A DNA stretch of 64,000 nucleotides, taken from positions 5,540 to 69,539 of the forward strand of contig JANPKU010000141.1 of the NCBI GenBank assembly GCA_031426215.1, read 5' to 3'. The notes below the pieces were generated by a model. The model saw only the letters and a list, made by a program, of their open reading frames with translations, had not been told where the DNA came from and did no database searches. The number at the start of each line of letters is the position of its first letter. The first letter of the stretch is position 1. The position numbers were made by a program, and so were the translations under genes. The DNA is from Sva-07 sp031426215 (GTDB taxonomy: Bacteria > Actinomycetota > Acidimicrobiia > Acidimicrobiales > Ilumatobacteraceae). Shown one piece after another: positions 24,729 to 32,502 of this stretch.

Positions 24729-25579
24729 CCGATCTCACATCCGACAACGCCGAGACCCGCACGGAAGCAACGATCGACCTTCGGGCATCGTGGGATGCGC
24801 TGGTCGCCGTCGCCATGCTCGGCACGGACCGCCGCAACCCGCCGGAGCCGATTGGTGTCATCGCCGATGTTGTCGACGACACGGTCCGAGCGACGCCGTC
24901 GGAACGGATGCTCGCCCAAGTGGCGGCGACGGTGGTGGTGCGGCGCGCCGGCGTGTTGCCCGGGCCGTCACGTCCTCCGATTGCCGGGCCCGAGACCGAC
25001 GACCGCCCGATCTGTGCTCCCGTCGCGGCCGATTCTTGGCACCACGTGATCTCGTCGTGGCCGGTGCTCGAGGACGAGTGGATGTTGACACTGCTGACCA
25101 ATGGCTGGCGGGTTCCGCCCGATCTCGTGCCCGAGATACTCGTGCGTCATCGCGCCGATCCGATCCGTCGCGCCCGCGCCGAGTTGGCCTGCGGGCCGCT
25201 CGCGGGGTGGCTCGTCGGCCATCTCCCAGAGTTGGCCCCGCGGGGCGCAGCGAACACGAGGCCGGATCCGTCAGCCGACGACATCGCCGAGCTGCCATCA
25301 CTCCCGATCCCGCCCGAACTGGAACTGTTGCTGTTCGCCGACGGAGATCAGGTCGCCCGACAACTGTCTGTTGCTCTCGACTCGGGAACGCTCGCACATG
25401 CGCACCGCGCTGTGCTCGTCAACCTCGTCGCCCGCATGCGCTCCGACTCCCTCGGCCCGGTGGCGACCGCGCTCGAATCGGTCGACGGCGCTTCGATCGG
25501 ATTCGCACTGGCCTCGGTGCTCGCCGACCTCGCCCGCACCCGCCAACGCATGCTCGACGAACTGAGCGTCGCCCGATAG
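24725..25579 (+). CDS. DUF5691-like protein
   Basis: 284 aa, helical, starting at an ATG that overlaps the SWIM stop (ATGA). The N-terminal WDALVAVAMLGTDRRNPP and the SSWPVLEDEWMLTLLTNGWRVP region (given in part) match the DUF5691 proteins found between SWIM and MoxR genes in actinobacteria. No known catalytic residues. Its fixed position between SWIM and the ATPase suggests a structural partner. Two family B hairpins separate it from the next gene. Confidence 0.75.
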   Translation: MTDLTSDNAETRTEATIDLRASWDALVAVAMLGTDRRNPPEPIGVIADVVDDTVRATPSERMLAQVAATVVVRRAGVLPGPSRPPIAGPETDDRPICAPVAADSWHHVISSWPVLEDEWMLTLLTNGWRVPPDLVPEILVRHRADPIRRARAELACGPLAGWLVGHLPELAPRGAANTRPDPSADDIAELPSLPIPPELELLLFADGDQVARQLSVALDSGTLAHAHRAVLVNLVARMRSDSLGPVATALESVDGASIGFALASVLADLARTRQRMLDELSVAR

Positions 25580-25585
25580 TTCCGA

Positions 25586-25629
25586 AGCGATGAGCGAGAG
25601 GACGGTATCGGGGCGGTTGGCTCATCGCT
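25586..25629. repeat. Family B hairpin repeat, copy 1
   Basis: Arms AGCGATGAGC (25586-25595) and GCTCATCGCT (25620-25629), perfect, with a GC-rich interior containing GGTATCGGGGCGG. First of a tandem pair. Confidence 0.75.
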
Positions 25630-25649
25630 GACTGCTGGAGTGCCGGGGT

Positions 25650-25687
25650 GATGAGCGAAAAGCCGGGATTCGGGCGGTTGGCTCATC
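25650..25687. repeat. Family B hairpin repeat, copy 2
   Basis: Arms GATGAGC (25650-25656) and GCTCATC (25681-25687) with interior GCCGGGATTCGGGCGG; 20 bp after copy 1 and in the same orientation. Confidence 0.75.
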
Positions 25688-25726
25688 GCTGACGGGGGTG
25701 CTGGCCCTGGTGGGGTGGCCGGTCGG

Positions 25727-25732
25727 TAGCGT
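25727..25732 (+). promoter_or_regulatory. -10-like TAGCGT before the MoxR gene
   Basis: TAGCGT ends 8 nt before the ATG at 25741, so the last three genes of the cluster can be transcribed apart from the first two. Confidence 0.45.
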
Positions 25733-25740
25733 CACCGTCG

Positions 25741-26841
25741 ATGAGTGCAACGGTCCCATCCGGTGACGTGCTGCGTCCGCATGCCGAAGATCAGTACGCG
25801 CACGAACTGAGGGCGCTTGCAGCGCTCGACGACCGCGAACGTCCACCGGGCTGGCGGTTGTCACCGTGGGCCGTGGTGCGTTACCTCCTCGGCGGGGAGT
25901 TGTCCGACGGCACGTTGATCTCGCCGAAGTACGTGGGCCAGCAGCGCCTCGTCGAGATCGCCGTCGCGACGCTCGCCACGGACCGAGCCCTGCTGCTCCT
26001 CGGCGTGCCCGGCACGGCGAAGACGTGGGTGAGCGAACATCTCGCCGCTGCGATCAGCGGCGACTCGACGCTGTTGGTGCAAGGCACCGCCGGCACCACC
26101 GAGGAGACGTTGCGATACGGCTGGAACTACGCCCGCCTGCTCGCCGAAGGCCCCAGCACCGCAGCGCTCGTTCCCGGCCCGATCTATCGGGGCATGCAAC
26201 GTGGCGCGATCGTTCGAGTCGAGGAACTCACCCGCATGCCGCCCGAAGTGCAGGACGCCCTGGTGACCGTGCTGTCCGAGAAGGTGCTGCCGGTACCCGA
26301 ACTCGACACCGAGATCGCCGCGATCCGTGGCTTCAACGTGATCGCCACCGCCAACAACCGAGACCGCGGCGTCAACGAACTCTCGAGCGCGCTGCGTCGC
26401 CGATTCAACACGGTCGTCCTGCCGCTGCCGGCCACGATCGACGAGGAGATCGCCATCGTCAGCCGACGCGTCGGCGAGCTCGGCGTCGCGCTCGCCCTGC
26501 CAGCGGTGCCTGCGGCGGCCGACGAGATCCGCCGAGTCGTCACCGTGTTCCGTGAACTGCGCTCGGGGCTCACCGAGGACGAACGCAACAGTCTCAAGAT
26601 CCCGACCGGGACACTGTCGACCGCCGAGGCGATCTCCGTGGTCACCAACGGGCTCGCGCTTGCAGCGCACTTCGGCGACGGCGAACTGCGCTCGACCGAC
26701 GTCGCTGCCGGCATCATCGGCGCCGTGGTCAGCGATCCGGTCCACGACGCCGTTGCCTGGCGCGAGTACCTGGAAGCCGTGATCCGTGACCGCCCGGGCT
26801 GGGACGAGTTCTACGACGCCTGCCGCGCGCTCGACACGTGA
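25741..26841 (+). CDS. MoxR-type AAA+ ATPase
   Basis: 366 aa. Walker A GVPGTAKTW near residue 88, Walker B-like AIVRVEELTRM near 157, sensor-1 IATANNRDRG and Arg-finger-like SSALRRRF. MoxR ATPases work with VWA-domain partners to insert cofactors or remodel complexes. Here the VWA partner is encoded two genes downstream. The gene overlaps the DUF5682 gene as GTGA. Confidence 0.92.
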   Translation: MSATVPSGDVLRPHAEDQYAHELRALAALDDRERPPGWRLSPWAVVRYLLGGELSDGTLISPKYVGQQRLVEIAVATLATDRALLLLGVPGTAKTWVSEHLAAAISGDSTLLVQGTAGTTEETLRYGWNYARLLAEGPSTAALVPGPIYRGMQRGAIVRVEELTRMPPEVQDALVTVLSEKVLPVPELDTEIAAIRGFNVIATANNRDRGVNELSSALRRRFNTVVLPLPATIDEEIAIVSRRVGELGVALALPAVPAAADEIRRVVTVFRELRSGLTEDERNSLKIPTGTLSTAEAISVVTNGLALAAHFGDGELRSTDVAAGIIGAVVSDPVHDAVAWREYLEAVIRDRPGWDEFYDACRALDT

Positions 26842-29024
26842 GCATCCGACTGCTCGGCATCCGCCACCATGGCCCGGGATCGGCGCGCTCGGTACTGCGG
26901 GAACTCGACGGCCTTCGACCCGACATCGTGCTCGTCGAAGCTCCCGCCGACGTCGATGCTGCGCTGCGATGGGTGGGCGAACCCGGGCTCGTGGCGCCTG
27001 TCGCCCTGCTCACCTACGTTCCGGCGGAACCGGGACGGGCGGCCTTTGCCCCGTTCGCCACGTTCAGCCCCGAATGGCAGGCGATCCGCTGGGCCAACGA
27101 ACACGCCGTCGAGGTGCACGCCATCGACCTGCCGTTGGCGGTCACGCTCGCCACGGTCGGCAACGATGACGTTTCGCTCCTCGCCGAGGACGCACCACCC
27201 GACCCGTTGCGTGAACTCGCGGCCGCCGCAGGCGACCCCGATCCGGAACGGTGGTGGGAAGATGTGATCGAGCATCGCGGCGACGGCACCCCGGCCTTCG
27301 ATGCCGTAGCCGAGGCGATGGTCGCCGCACGCGACGGGTTCGTGCCCTCCACACGCGAACTGCAACGTGAAGCTCACATGCGCCGGGCGATCCGCGCCGC
27401 CGTGCACGCCGGACATCGTGAGATCGTCGTGGTGTGTGGTGCGTGGCACGTGCCGGCGCTCGACCTCGACGCACCGGGGGTACCGAACGCCTCCACCGAC
27501 GCTGCCACGCTGCGCGGCCTGCCCAAGGTGAAGACCGCAGTGGCGTGGGTGCCGTGGACGCATCGGCGTCTTGCTGCGGGGTCCGGCTACGCAGCGGGCG
27601 TCGAGAGCCCCGGCTGGTATCGCCACGTGTTCGATCACCCTGGCAGCGAAGGCGTCGCCCGCTTCTTCGTCGACGCCGCCCGCTTGGTGCGCGAACGTGG
27701 TGGTGCCGCCTCGCCCGACCACCTGATCGCCGGAACACGACTCGCCGAGTCGTTGGCGGCGATGCGAGGGCGGCCTCGCGTCGGCCTGGCCGAAGTGCTC
27801 GACGCCGCCGACGCGGTGATGGGCGGGCTCGATCTCGTACGACGTGAACTGGTGGTCGGTGACGAACTCGGCACCGTTCCCGAATCGGCGCCGCAGGTGC
27901 CGCTCGCCCGCGATGTCACCAAGGCGCAGAAGTCGGCGCGGCTGTCTCCTCGTGCCGAGCGCACCGTCGTCGAGGTCGATCTGCGCACGCCGACCGGTCT
28001 GCGCAAGTCGCATCTGCTCCACCGGCTCGTGGCGCTCGGCGTGCCGTGGGGATCGGTGGTCGACGGGCGGGGTTCGTCGGGCACGTTCCGAGAGACCTGG
28101 GAGCTGCGATGGGACCCCGAACTCTCGGTCCGCCTGATCGAGCGCGCCGGCTACGGCACCACACTCGAGTCGGCCGCGACCGCCCGGCTGCTCGAACGTG
28201 CCGCAGCATCGTCGGGGATGGTCGAACTGGTCGGCATCATCACCGCGGCCCTCTTCGCCGACCTTGCGCAGGCAGTCGAGCCGACCGTGCGACGCCTTGC
28301 GAGTCGAGCGGCGACCGATCCGGACGTGGGGCGCCTGCTCGACGCACTGCCCTCGGTGGCCGAGGCATTGCGCTACGGCGACGTCCGTTCGACCGACGCT
28401 GGCGCGCTGCGCGAGGTCGTCGACGGCATCGTCGTGCGGATCCTCGCCGGTGTCGTGGCATCGGCCCGTTCGCTCGACGACGACGGTGCCGCAGTGATGG
28501 TGGAACGCCTCGCCGGACTGCAGGGAGCGCTGGCGGTGCTCGACCATCCGGCCCGTCGCCACGGCCTCCCCATCGTGCTGGTCGAACTGGCGACCGGGGC
28601 CGGTCACGGACTGGTCCAGGGTCGCGCAACTCGGCTCCTTCACGACGCCGAGGTCTGGTCGATCGAAGCCGTGCAGCGTCGCCTGTCGCAGGCGCTGTCG
28701 GCCGGCACACCCCCGGCGACCGGGGCCGCGTTCGTCGAAGGTTTCCTGGCCGGATCGGGATCGGTGCTGATCCACGATGCTGATCTGCTCGCGGTGCTCG
28801 ATGGCTGGGTGGCGTCGCTGCGACCCGATGCCTTCGACGCCGTCATTGCACTGTTGCGGCGCACGTTCGGTGCGTTCGAAGCGGCCGAACGTCGACAGCT
28901 CATGCGGTTGCTGATGGGTGTCGGCGCCGAACGCACGAACGGTTTCGGGGCGGGCGTCGACCCGGAGCGAGCCGCAGCGGCTCTGACGACGGTGCGTCAC
29001 ATGCTCGGGGTGGGAGTCCCGTGA
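26838..29024 (+). CDS. DUF5682 family protein
   Basis: 728 aa, soluble. The N-terminus IRLLGIRHHGPGSARSVLREL and VLVEAPADVDAAL match DUF5682 (the family of E. coli YehM). His-rich segments RHHGPG and GAWHVPAL resemble the putative metal sites of TraB/ChaN-like enzymes, but no activity is established. The second half is Leu/Ala-rich helical repeats. It lies between the ATPase and VWA genes with 4-bp overlaps on both sides, so equal production of the three proteins is likely. Confidence 0.82.
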   Translation: MSIRLLGIRHHGPGSARSVLRELDGLRPDIVLVEAPADVDAALRWVGEPGLVAPVALLTYVPAEPGRAAFAPFATFSPEWQAIRWANEHAVEVHAIDLPLAVTLATVGNDDVSLLAEDAPPDPLRELAAAAGDPDPERWWEDVIEHRGDGTPAFDAVAEAMVAARDGFVPSTRELQREAHMRRAIRAAVHAGHREIVVVCGAWHVPALDLDAPGVPNASTDAATLRGLPKVKTAVAWVPWTHRRLAAGSGYAAGVESPGWYRHVFDHPGSEGVARFFVDAARLVRERGGAASPDHLIAGTRLAESLAAMRGRPRVGLAEVLDAADAVMGGLDLVRRELVVGDELGTVPESAPQVPLARDVTKAQKSARLSPRAERTVVEVDLRTPTGLRKSHLLHRLVALGVPWGSVVDGRGSSGTFRETWELRWDPELSVRLIERAGYGTTLESAATARLLERAAASSGMVELVGIITAALFADLAQAVEPTVRRLASRAATDPDVGRLLDALPSVAEALRYGDVRSTDAGALREVVDGIVVRILAGVVASARSLDDDGAAVMVERLAGLQGALAVLDHPARRHGLPIVLVELATGAGHGLVQGRATRLLHDAEVWSIEAVQRRLSQALSAGTPPATGAAFVEGFLAGSGSVLIHDADLLAVLDGWVASLRPDAFDAVIALLRRTFGAFEAAERRQLMRLLMGVGAERTNGFGAGVDPERAAAALTTVRHMLGVGVP

Positions 29025-30289
29025 GTGCACAGCCGGCCACGCCGACGGTGTCGGACACCGAGCGCCGCCGCCGATGGCGTCTGCTGCTGGGTGCAGCGGT
29101 CGACGACGTGTGGACCGAGGCCGACAGCCGGGCCGCTCGCGACGCCCAGGAGCCAGGCGCCACCGACCCAGATGGCGGCGCCTCGCCCCGCGACGGTTCG
29201 CGGGGCCAGGATGCGGCACCATCGAGCCGACCCGGGTCCGATGCAGGGCTTCGCGGTGACGATCGACGCATCGACGCGGCGCTCGGAGCGCTGTACGACC
29301 GTGGTGAGCAGGGCGCTCGCCGCTCGGGTCGCGCCGGGGGGTTGAGCCGGTCGAAGCCGTCGGTGGTGCGATGGCTCGGTGACATCCGCCGGTACTTCCC
29401 GACGCCGGTGGTGCAGATCCTCCAGCGCGACGCGGTCGAACGCCTCGACCTGCGCCAACTGCTGCTCGAACCCGAGTTGCTGCAGAGCGTCGAGCCCGAC
29501 ATCCATCTGGTCACACTGCTCGTCGAACTCAACCGACATCTGCCCGACAAGACCCGAGCGACGGCCCGACAGGTGATCGCCAAGGTGCTCGCCGACCTCG
29601 AACGGCGTCTGTCCGATCACACGCGCCAGGCGGTCCGTGGTGCGCTGTCACGATCGGCGCGCACCCGACGGCCCCGGCCAGGCGACATCGACTGGCCCAC
29701 CACCATCACGGCCAATCTTCGCCACTGGATTCCCGAGCACCGCACGGTCGTGCCCGAGCGACTCGTTGGTCATGGGCGGCGCCAACGCAGCCTCGCTCGC
29801 GACGTGATCATCGCCGTCGACCAGTCGGGTTCGATGGCCGACAGCGTCGTGTACGCCTCGCTGTTCGGTGGCGTTCTCGCCCAGCTGCCGGCGTTGCGTA
29901 CGTCGTTCGTGGCGTTCGACACGGCGATCACCGATCTCACTGCGTACCTGCACGACCCGGTCGAAGTGCTGTTCGGCGTGCAGCTCGGTGGCGGCACCGA
30001 CATTGCCAACGCCCTCACGTATTGTCAACGCCTGATCGAGCGACCTCGTGAGACGGTGTTGTTTCTGGTGAGCGATCTCTACGAGGGTGGCAATGCTGCG
30101 GTGATGCGGGGCCGCGTCCGTGAACTCGTCGAGTCGGGCGTGAAGGTCGTGGTGTTGCTCGCTCTCAGCGACGAGGGCACCCCGGCGCACGATCACGACC
30201 ATGCGTCGGCCCTCGCAGCGTTCGGGGCCACGGTGCTGTCGTCGACACCCGATGAGTTCCCGGCAGTCCTCGCGGATGCGTTGCGCTGA
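29021..30289 (+). CDS. VWA-domain protein, partner of the MoxR ATPase
   Basis: 422 aa. The N-terminal 100 residues are charged and variable. The C-terminal von Willebrand A domain carries the metal-ion-dependent adhesion motif VDQSGSMADS near residue 266, followed by GGGTDIANAL and VSDLYEGG as the other MIDAS loops. It has no signal peptide or membrane helix and is expected to be cytosolic. Last gene of the five-gene set; GTG start overlapping the previous stop. Confidence 0.88.
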   Translation: MSAQPATPTVSDTERRRRWRLLLGAAVDDVWTEADSRAARDAQEPGATDPDGGASPRDGSRGQDAAPSSRPGSDAGLRGDDRRIDAALGALYDRGEQGARRSGRAGGLSRSKPSVVRWLGDIRRYFPTPVVQILQRDAVERLDLRQLLLEPELLQSVEPDIHLVTLLVELNRHLPDKTRATARQVIAKVLADLERRLSDHTRQAVRGALSRSARTRRPRPGDIDWPTTITANLRHWIPEHRTVVPERLVGHGRRQRSLARDVIIAVDQSGSMADSVVYASLFGGVLAQLPALRTSFVAFDTAITDLTAYLHDPVEVLFGVQLGGGTDIANALTYCQRLIERPRETVLFLVSDLYEGGNAAVMRGRVRELVESGVKVVVLLALSDEGTPAHDHDHASALAAFGATVLSSTPDEFPAVLADALR

Positions 30290-30352
30290 TCGCCTTGCCG
30301 AGCGGACGCGGAGATCGGGTCATCGATGGGGTCGTCGACGGTGTCGGGGCGC

Positions 30353-30358
30353 TAGCGT
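30353..30358 (+). promoter_or_regulatory. -10-like TAGCGT before the Nfu-N gene
   Basis: TAGCGT ends 9 nt before the ATG at 30368. Confidence 0.45.
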
Positions 30359-30367
30359 TCGCAATCC

Positions 30368-30838
30368 ATGGGTCAGTTGGTCGCCGTCACCGAGAAGCCG
30401 AGTTCGACACGTGGGGTCGTTCGATTCGAGATCAATCGCAGTCTCTCGGGCATGGGCCACGAGCATTTCGCGTCGGTTGCCGACGCCTGGGGAAACACAC
30501 CGTCGGACGAGTTGGCTCGTCGGATGTTCGCCACCGAGCAGGTCGAAGCCGTGCATGTGTACGGCAACATCATCACCGTCGACATCGACAAGGGCCACGA
30601 TTCCAGCGGGCTCGCCGACATCATCCGCGAGCTGTACCAGTTCTGGAAGCCGGGCGTCGAACCACCGACGTTCGAAGAACTCGAACCCGACGAGGCTGCG
30701 GCCGCACCGGGTGATGGTGGTGGTGGCGGAGACGCTGGTGGTGGCGCCGAGCTGTCGGCGGCAGCCAAACGTGTGCCCGGGCATCTGCTCGATCGTGGCC
30801 GCCAGGCCCGCGAGCGCTGGAACGCCAAACAGGGCTGA
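30368..30838 (+). CDS. Nfu/NifU N-terminal-domain protein
   Basis: 156 aa. VVRFEINRSLSGMGHEHF (residues about 17-34) and ADAWGNTPSDELARRMF match the scaffold Nfu/NifU N-terminal domain. The C-terminal NifU-like domain with its CxxC is absent, and instead there is a Gly/Asp/Glu-rich tail. Full Nfu proteins carry Fe-S clusters; a stand-alone N domain may act as an adaptor in cluster delivery, which is inference. Confidence 0.82.
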   Translation: MGQLVAVTEKPSSTRGVVRFEINRSLSGMGHEHFASVADAWGNTPSDELARRMFATEQVEAVHVYGNIITVDIDKGHDSSGLADIIRELYQFWKPGVEPPTFEELEPDEAAAAPGDGGGGGDAGGGAELSAAAKRVPGHLLDRGRQARERWNAKQG

Positions 30839-30942
30839 CGTCTTCGCCGCGAGCATCACCGCTCGCATGGTGAGCAGGGTTGGGCGCGGCCCGATGAACT
30901 GCATCTAGCGTCGAGCTGCCACTGATGGCTTGGGGATCCCGT

Positions 30943-31797
30943 ATGACCGACAACGTGCTCACGCTGCAAGAAGCCGCCGACGAACTCGGCGTGCACTACA
31001 TGACCGCGTACCGCTACGTGCGTCTCGGGGTCATGGATGCAGCGAAGGTCGGCGGCGTCTGGCAAGTGCACCGCTCTGCGCTCGATCGTTTCCGCGAGCA
31101 GGCGGCAGCGGCGTCGGCAGCAACAGGTCCGTCGGGCAAGGGCGGTGCGCGCAATCGCAAGGCGCCGTGGGCGGCGCGGCTCGAATCGCGCCTCGTCGCC
31201 GGTGATGCGCCCGGTTGTTGGAGTGTGATCGAGGCGGCGATGGCGGCGGGTGCCGAGCTCGACGAGATCTACCTCGACGTGTTGACGCCGGCGATGGTGA
31301 GCATCGGCGAGCGGTGGGCGGTCGGCGAACTCGACATCTCGGTCGAGCATCGGGCGACCGGGATCGCCATGCGGATCGTCGGTCGGATCGGTCCTCGTTT
31401 CACCCGGCGTGGCCGGGCACGGGGAGTGGTGGTGCTCGGAGCGCCTGCGGGTGAGTTCCATGCGTTGCCGGTGGCGATGCTCGGTGACCTCCTGCGGCTT
31501 CGAGGATGGGAAGTATCGGACTTCGGCGTCGACGTGCCGACCGAGTCGATCGCGCACGTGATCCGCGAGACCAACGATCTGTTGGCGGTCGGGCTGTCGG
31601 CGATGTCGTCGGACAACCTGCCGGCATTGGCAGCGGCGTGTGCGGTGGCGCGTGACACCGATCCCGACGTGCTGGTGGTGGTCGGGGGTCACGCAGTGCT
31701 CGACGACGATCATGCGGCGTCGCTCGGCGCTCATGCCCGCGCCGCAGGCGGTGAACAGATGCACGAGCTGCTCGCCGCTCACGCCTCCACCCGCTGA
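30943..31797 (+). CDS. B12-binding transcription regulator, CarH-like putative photoreceptor
   Basis: 284 aa. Residues about 1-50 are an excisionase-type helix-turn-helix (LTLQEAADELGVHYMTAYRYVRLG). Residues about 75-160 are a helical cap domain (B12-binding-2 type) with WAVGELDISVEH, matching the Wx9EH light-sensing motif of CarH. Residues about 165-280 are a Rossmann-type B12-binding domain with GEFHALPVAMLGDLLRLRGWEV (given in part); ExH is the lower-ligand motif of CarH (ExHxxG), though Pro replaces a neighbouring residue of the consensus. Such proteins use adenosylcobalamin to sense light and repress in the dark. ATG at 30943 is chosen for the GGGGATC ahead of it; an in-frame ATG at 30925 is possible. 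Confidence 0.85.
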   Translation: MTDNVLTLQEAADELGVHYMTAYRYVRLGVMDAAKVGGVWQVHRSALDRFREQAAAASAATGPSGKGGARNRKAPWAARLESRLVAGDAPGCWSVIEAAMAAGAELDEIYLDVLTPAMVSIGERWAVGELDISVEHRATGIAMRIVGRIGPRFTRRGRARGVVVLGAPAGEFHALPVAMLGDLLRLRGWEVSDFGVDVPTESIAHVIRETNDLLAVGLSAMSSDNLPALAAACAVARDTDPDVLVVVGGHAVLDDDHAASLGAHARAAGGEQMHELLAAHASTR

Positions 31798-31835
31798 CGT
31801 CGCTTCCTGCGGTCGAACCGATTCCAGTGGAAGTG

Positions 31836-31849
31836 CGAACGTGTGTTCG
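31836..31849 (+). promoter_or_regulatory. LexA (SOS) box upstream of imuA'
   Basis: CGAACGTGTGTTCG is a perfect CGAAC-N4-GTTCG actinobacterial SOS box. It overlaps the likely -10 (GATAGC, from 31849), so LexA would block RNA polymerase. Confidence 0.9.
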
Positions 31850-31863
31850 ATAGCATGACCCCG

Positions 31864-32502
31864 GTGGAACTTGCTGTCGAACTGCCCGGTGAACTGTCAG
31901 GCGAACTCGCAGCGCTGGCCGAGCGCGTGGCGCCGCTCGCGTTGGCGCGTGAACGGATCCTGCCGGTGTCCGAGGTGTTCGCTGACCTCTTCCCTGAGCG
32001 GGGACTGGTCAGAGGGCGCACGCTTGCCTGCGCCGGCCCGGCGGCGACATCGGTGGCACTGGCGCTGGTGGCTCCGGCAGTGGCGGCGGGCTCGTGGTTG
32101 GCGACGATCGACGTGCCCACGCTCGGTCTCGATGCAGCCAGTGAGTTCGGCGTGGCGCTCGAGCGGATGATCGCCGTGCGGGCTGAGCGCGCAGATCGCT
32201 GGCCCGACGTCATCGCGGCAGCTGCTGACGGCTTCGACCTCGTGATCACCCGGGTACCTGTCGATGTCACGGCGTCGGCGATGCGCAAGGTGGCCACCCG
32301 TGTGCGTCAGCGTGATGTCGTCATGCTGGTGCTCGGCGACCCGGGAGCCTTGTCGTGCGATGGTGTGCTCGACACCGACGCAGCACCATGGCTGGGACTC
32401 GGCGATGGCCACGGCCATCTGCAGTACCGACATCTTCTGGTCGAGGCGTCCGGTCGCCGACTGCACGGCCGTCGCCGCTGTCGGCTCGCGTTACCGGGGT
32501 GA
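31864..32502 (+). CDS. imuA': ImuA'-type mutasome protein
   Basis: 212 aa from the GTG at 31864. RecA/SulA-like small protein with a degenerate nucleotide-binding region (ACAGPAATSVALAL) and no intact Walker A. It precedes imuB with a GTGA overlap and carries a LexA box, matching actinobacterial ImuA', which joins ImuB and DnaE2 in damage-induced mutagenesis. The GTG at 31864 fits a leaderless transcript; the ATG at 31855 and GTG at 31843 lie in the -10 and the LexA box respectively and are less likely. Confidence 0.85.
   Translation: MELAVELPGELSGELAALAERVAPLALARERILPVSEVFADLFPERGLVRGRTLACAGPAATSVALALVAPAVAAGSWLATIDVPTLGLDAASEFGVALERMIAVRAERADRWPDVIAAAADGFDLVITRVPVDVTASAMRKVATRVRQRDVVMLVLGDPGALSCDGVLDTDAAPWLGLGDGHGHLQYRHLLVEASGRRLHGRRRCRLALPG

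Noticed and set aside
26811..29222. 803-codon open frame antisense to the DUF5682 gene
   Set aside because: Low-complexity Arg/His-rich translation typical of antisense shadows.
31843..31857. Upstream starts of imuA' at GTG 31843 or ATG 31855
   Set aside because: They lie inside the LexA box and the -10 region, so they would not be on the mRNA.
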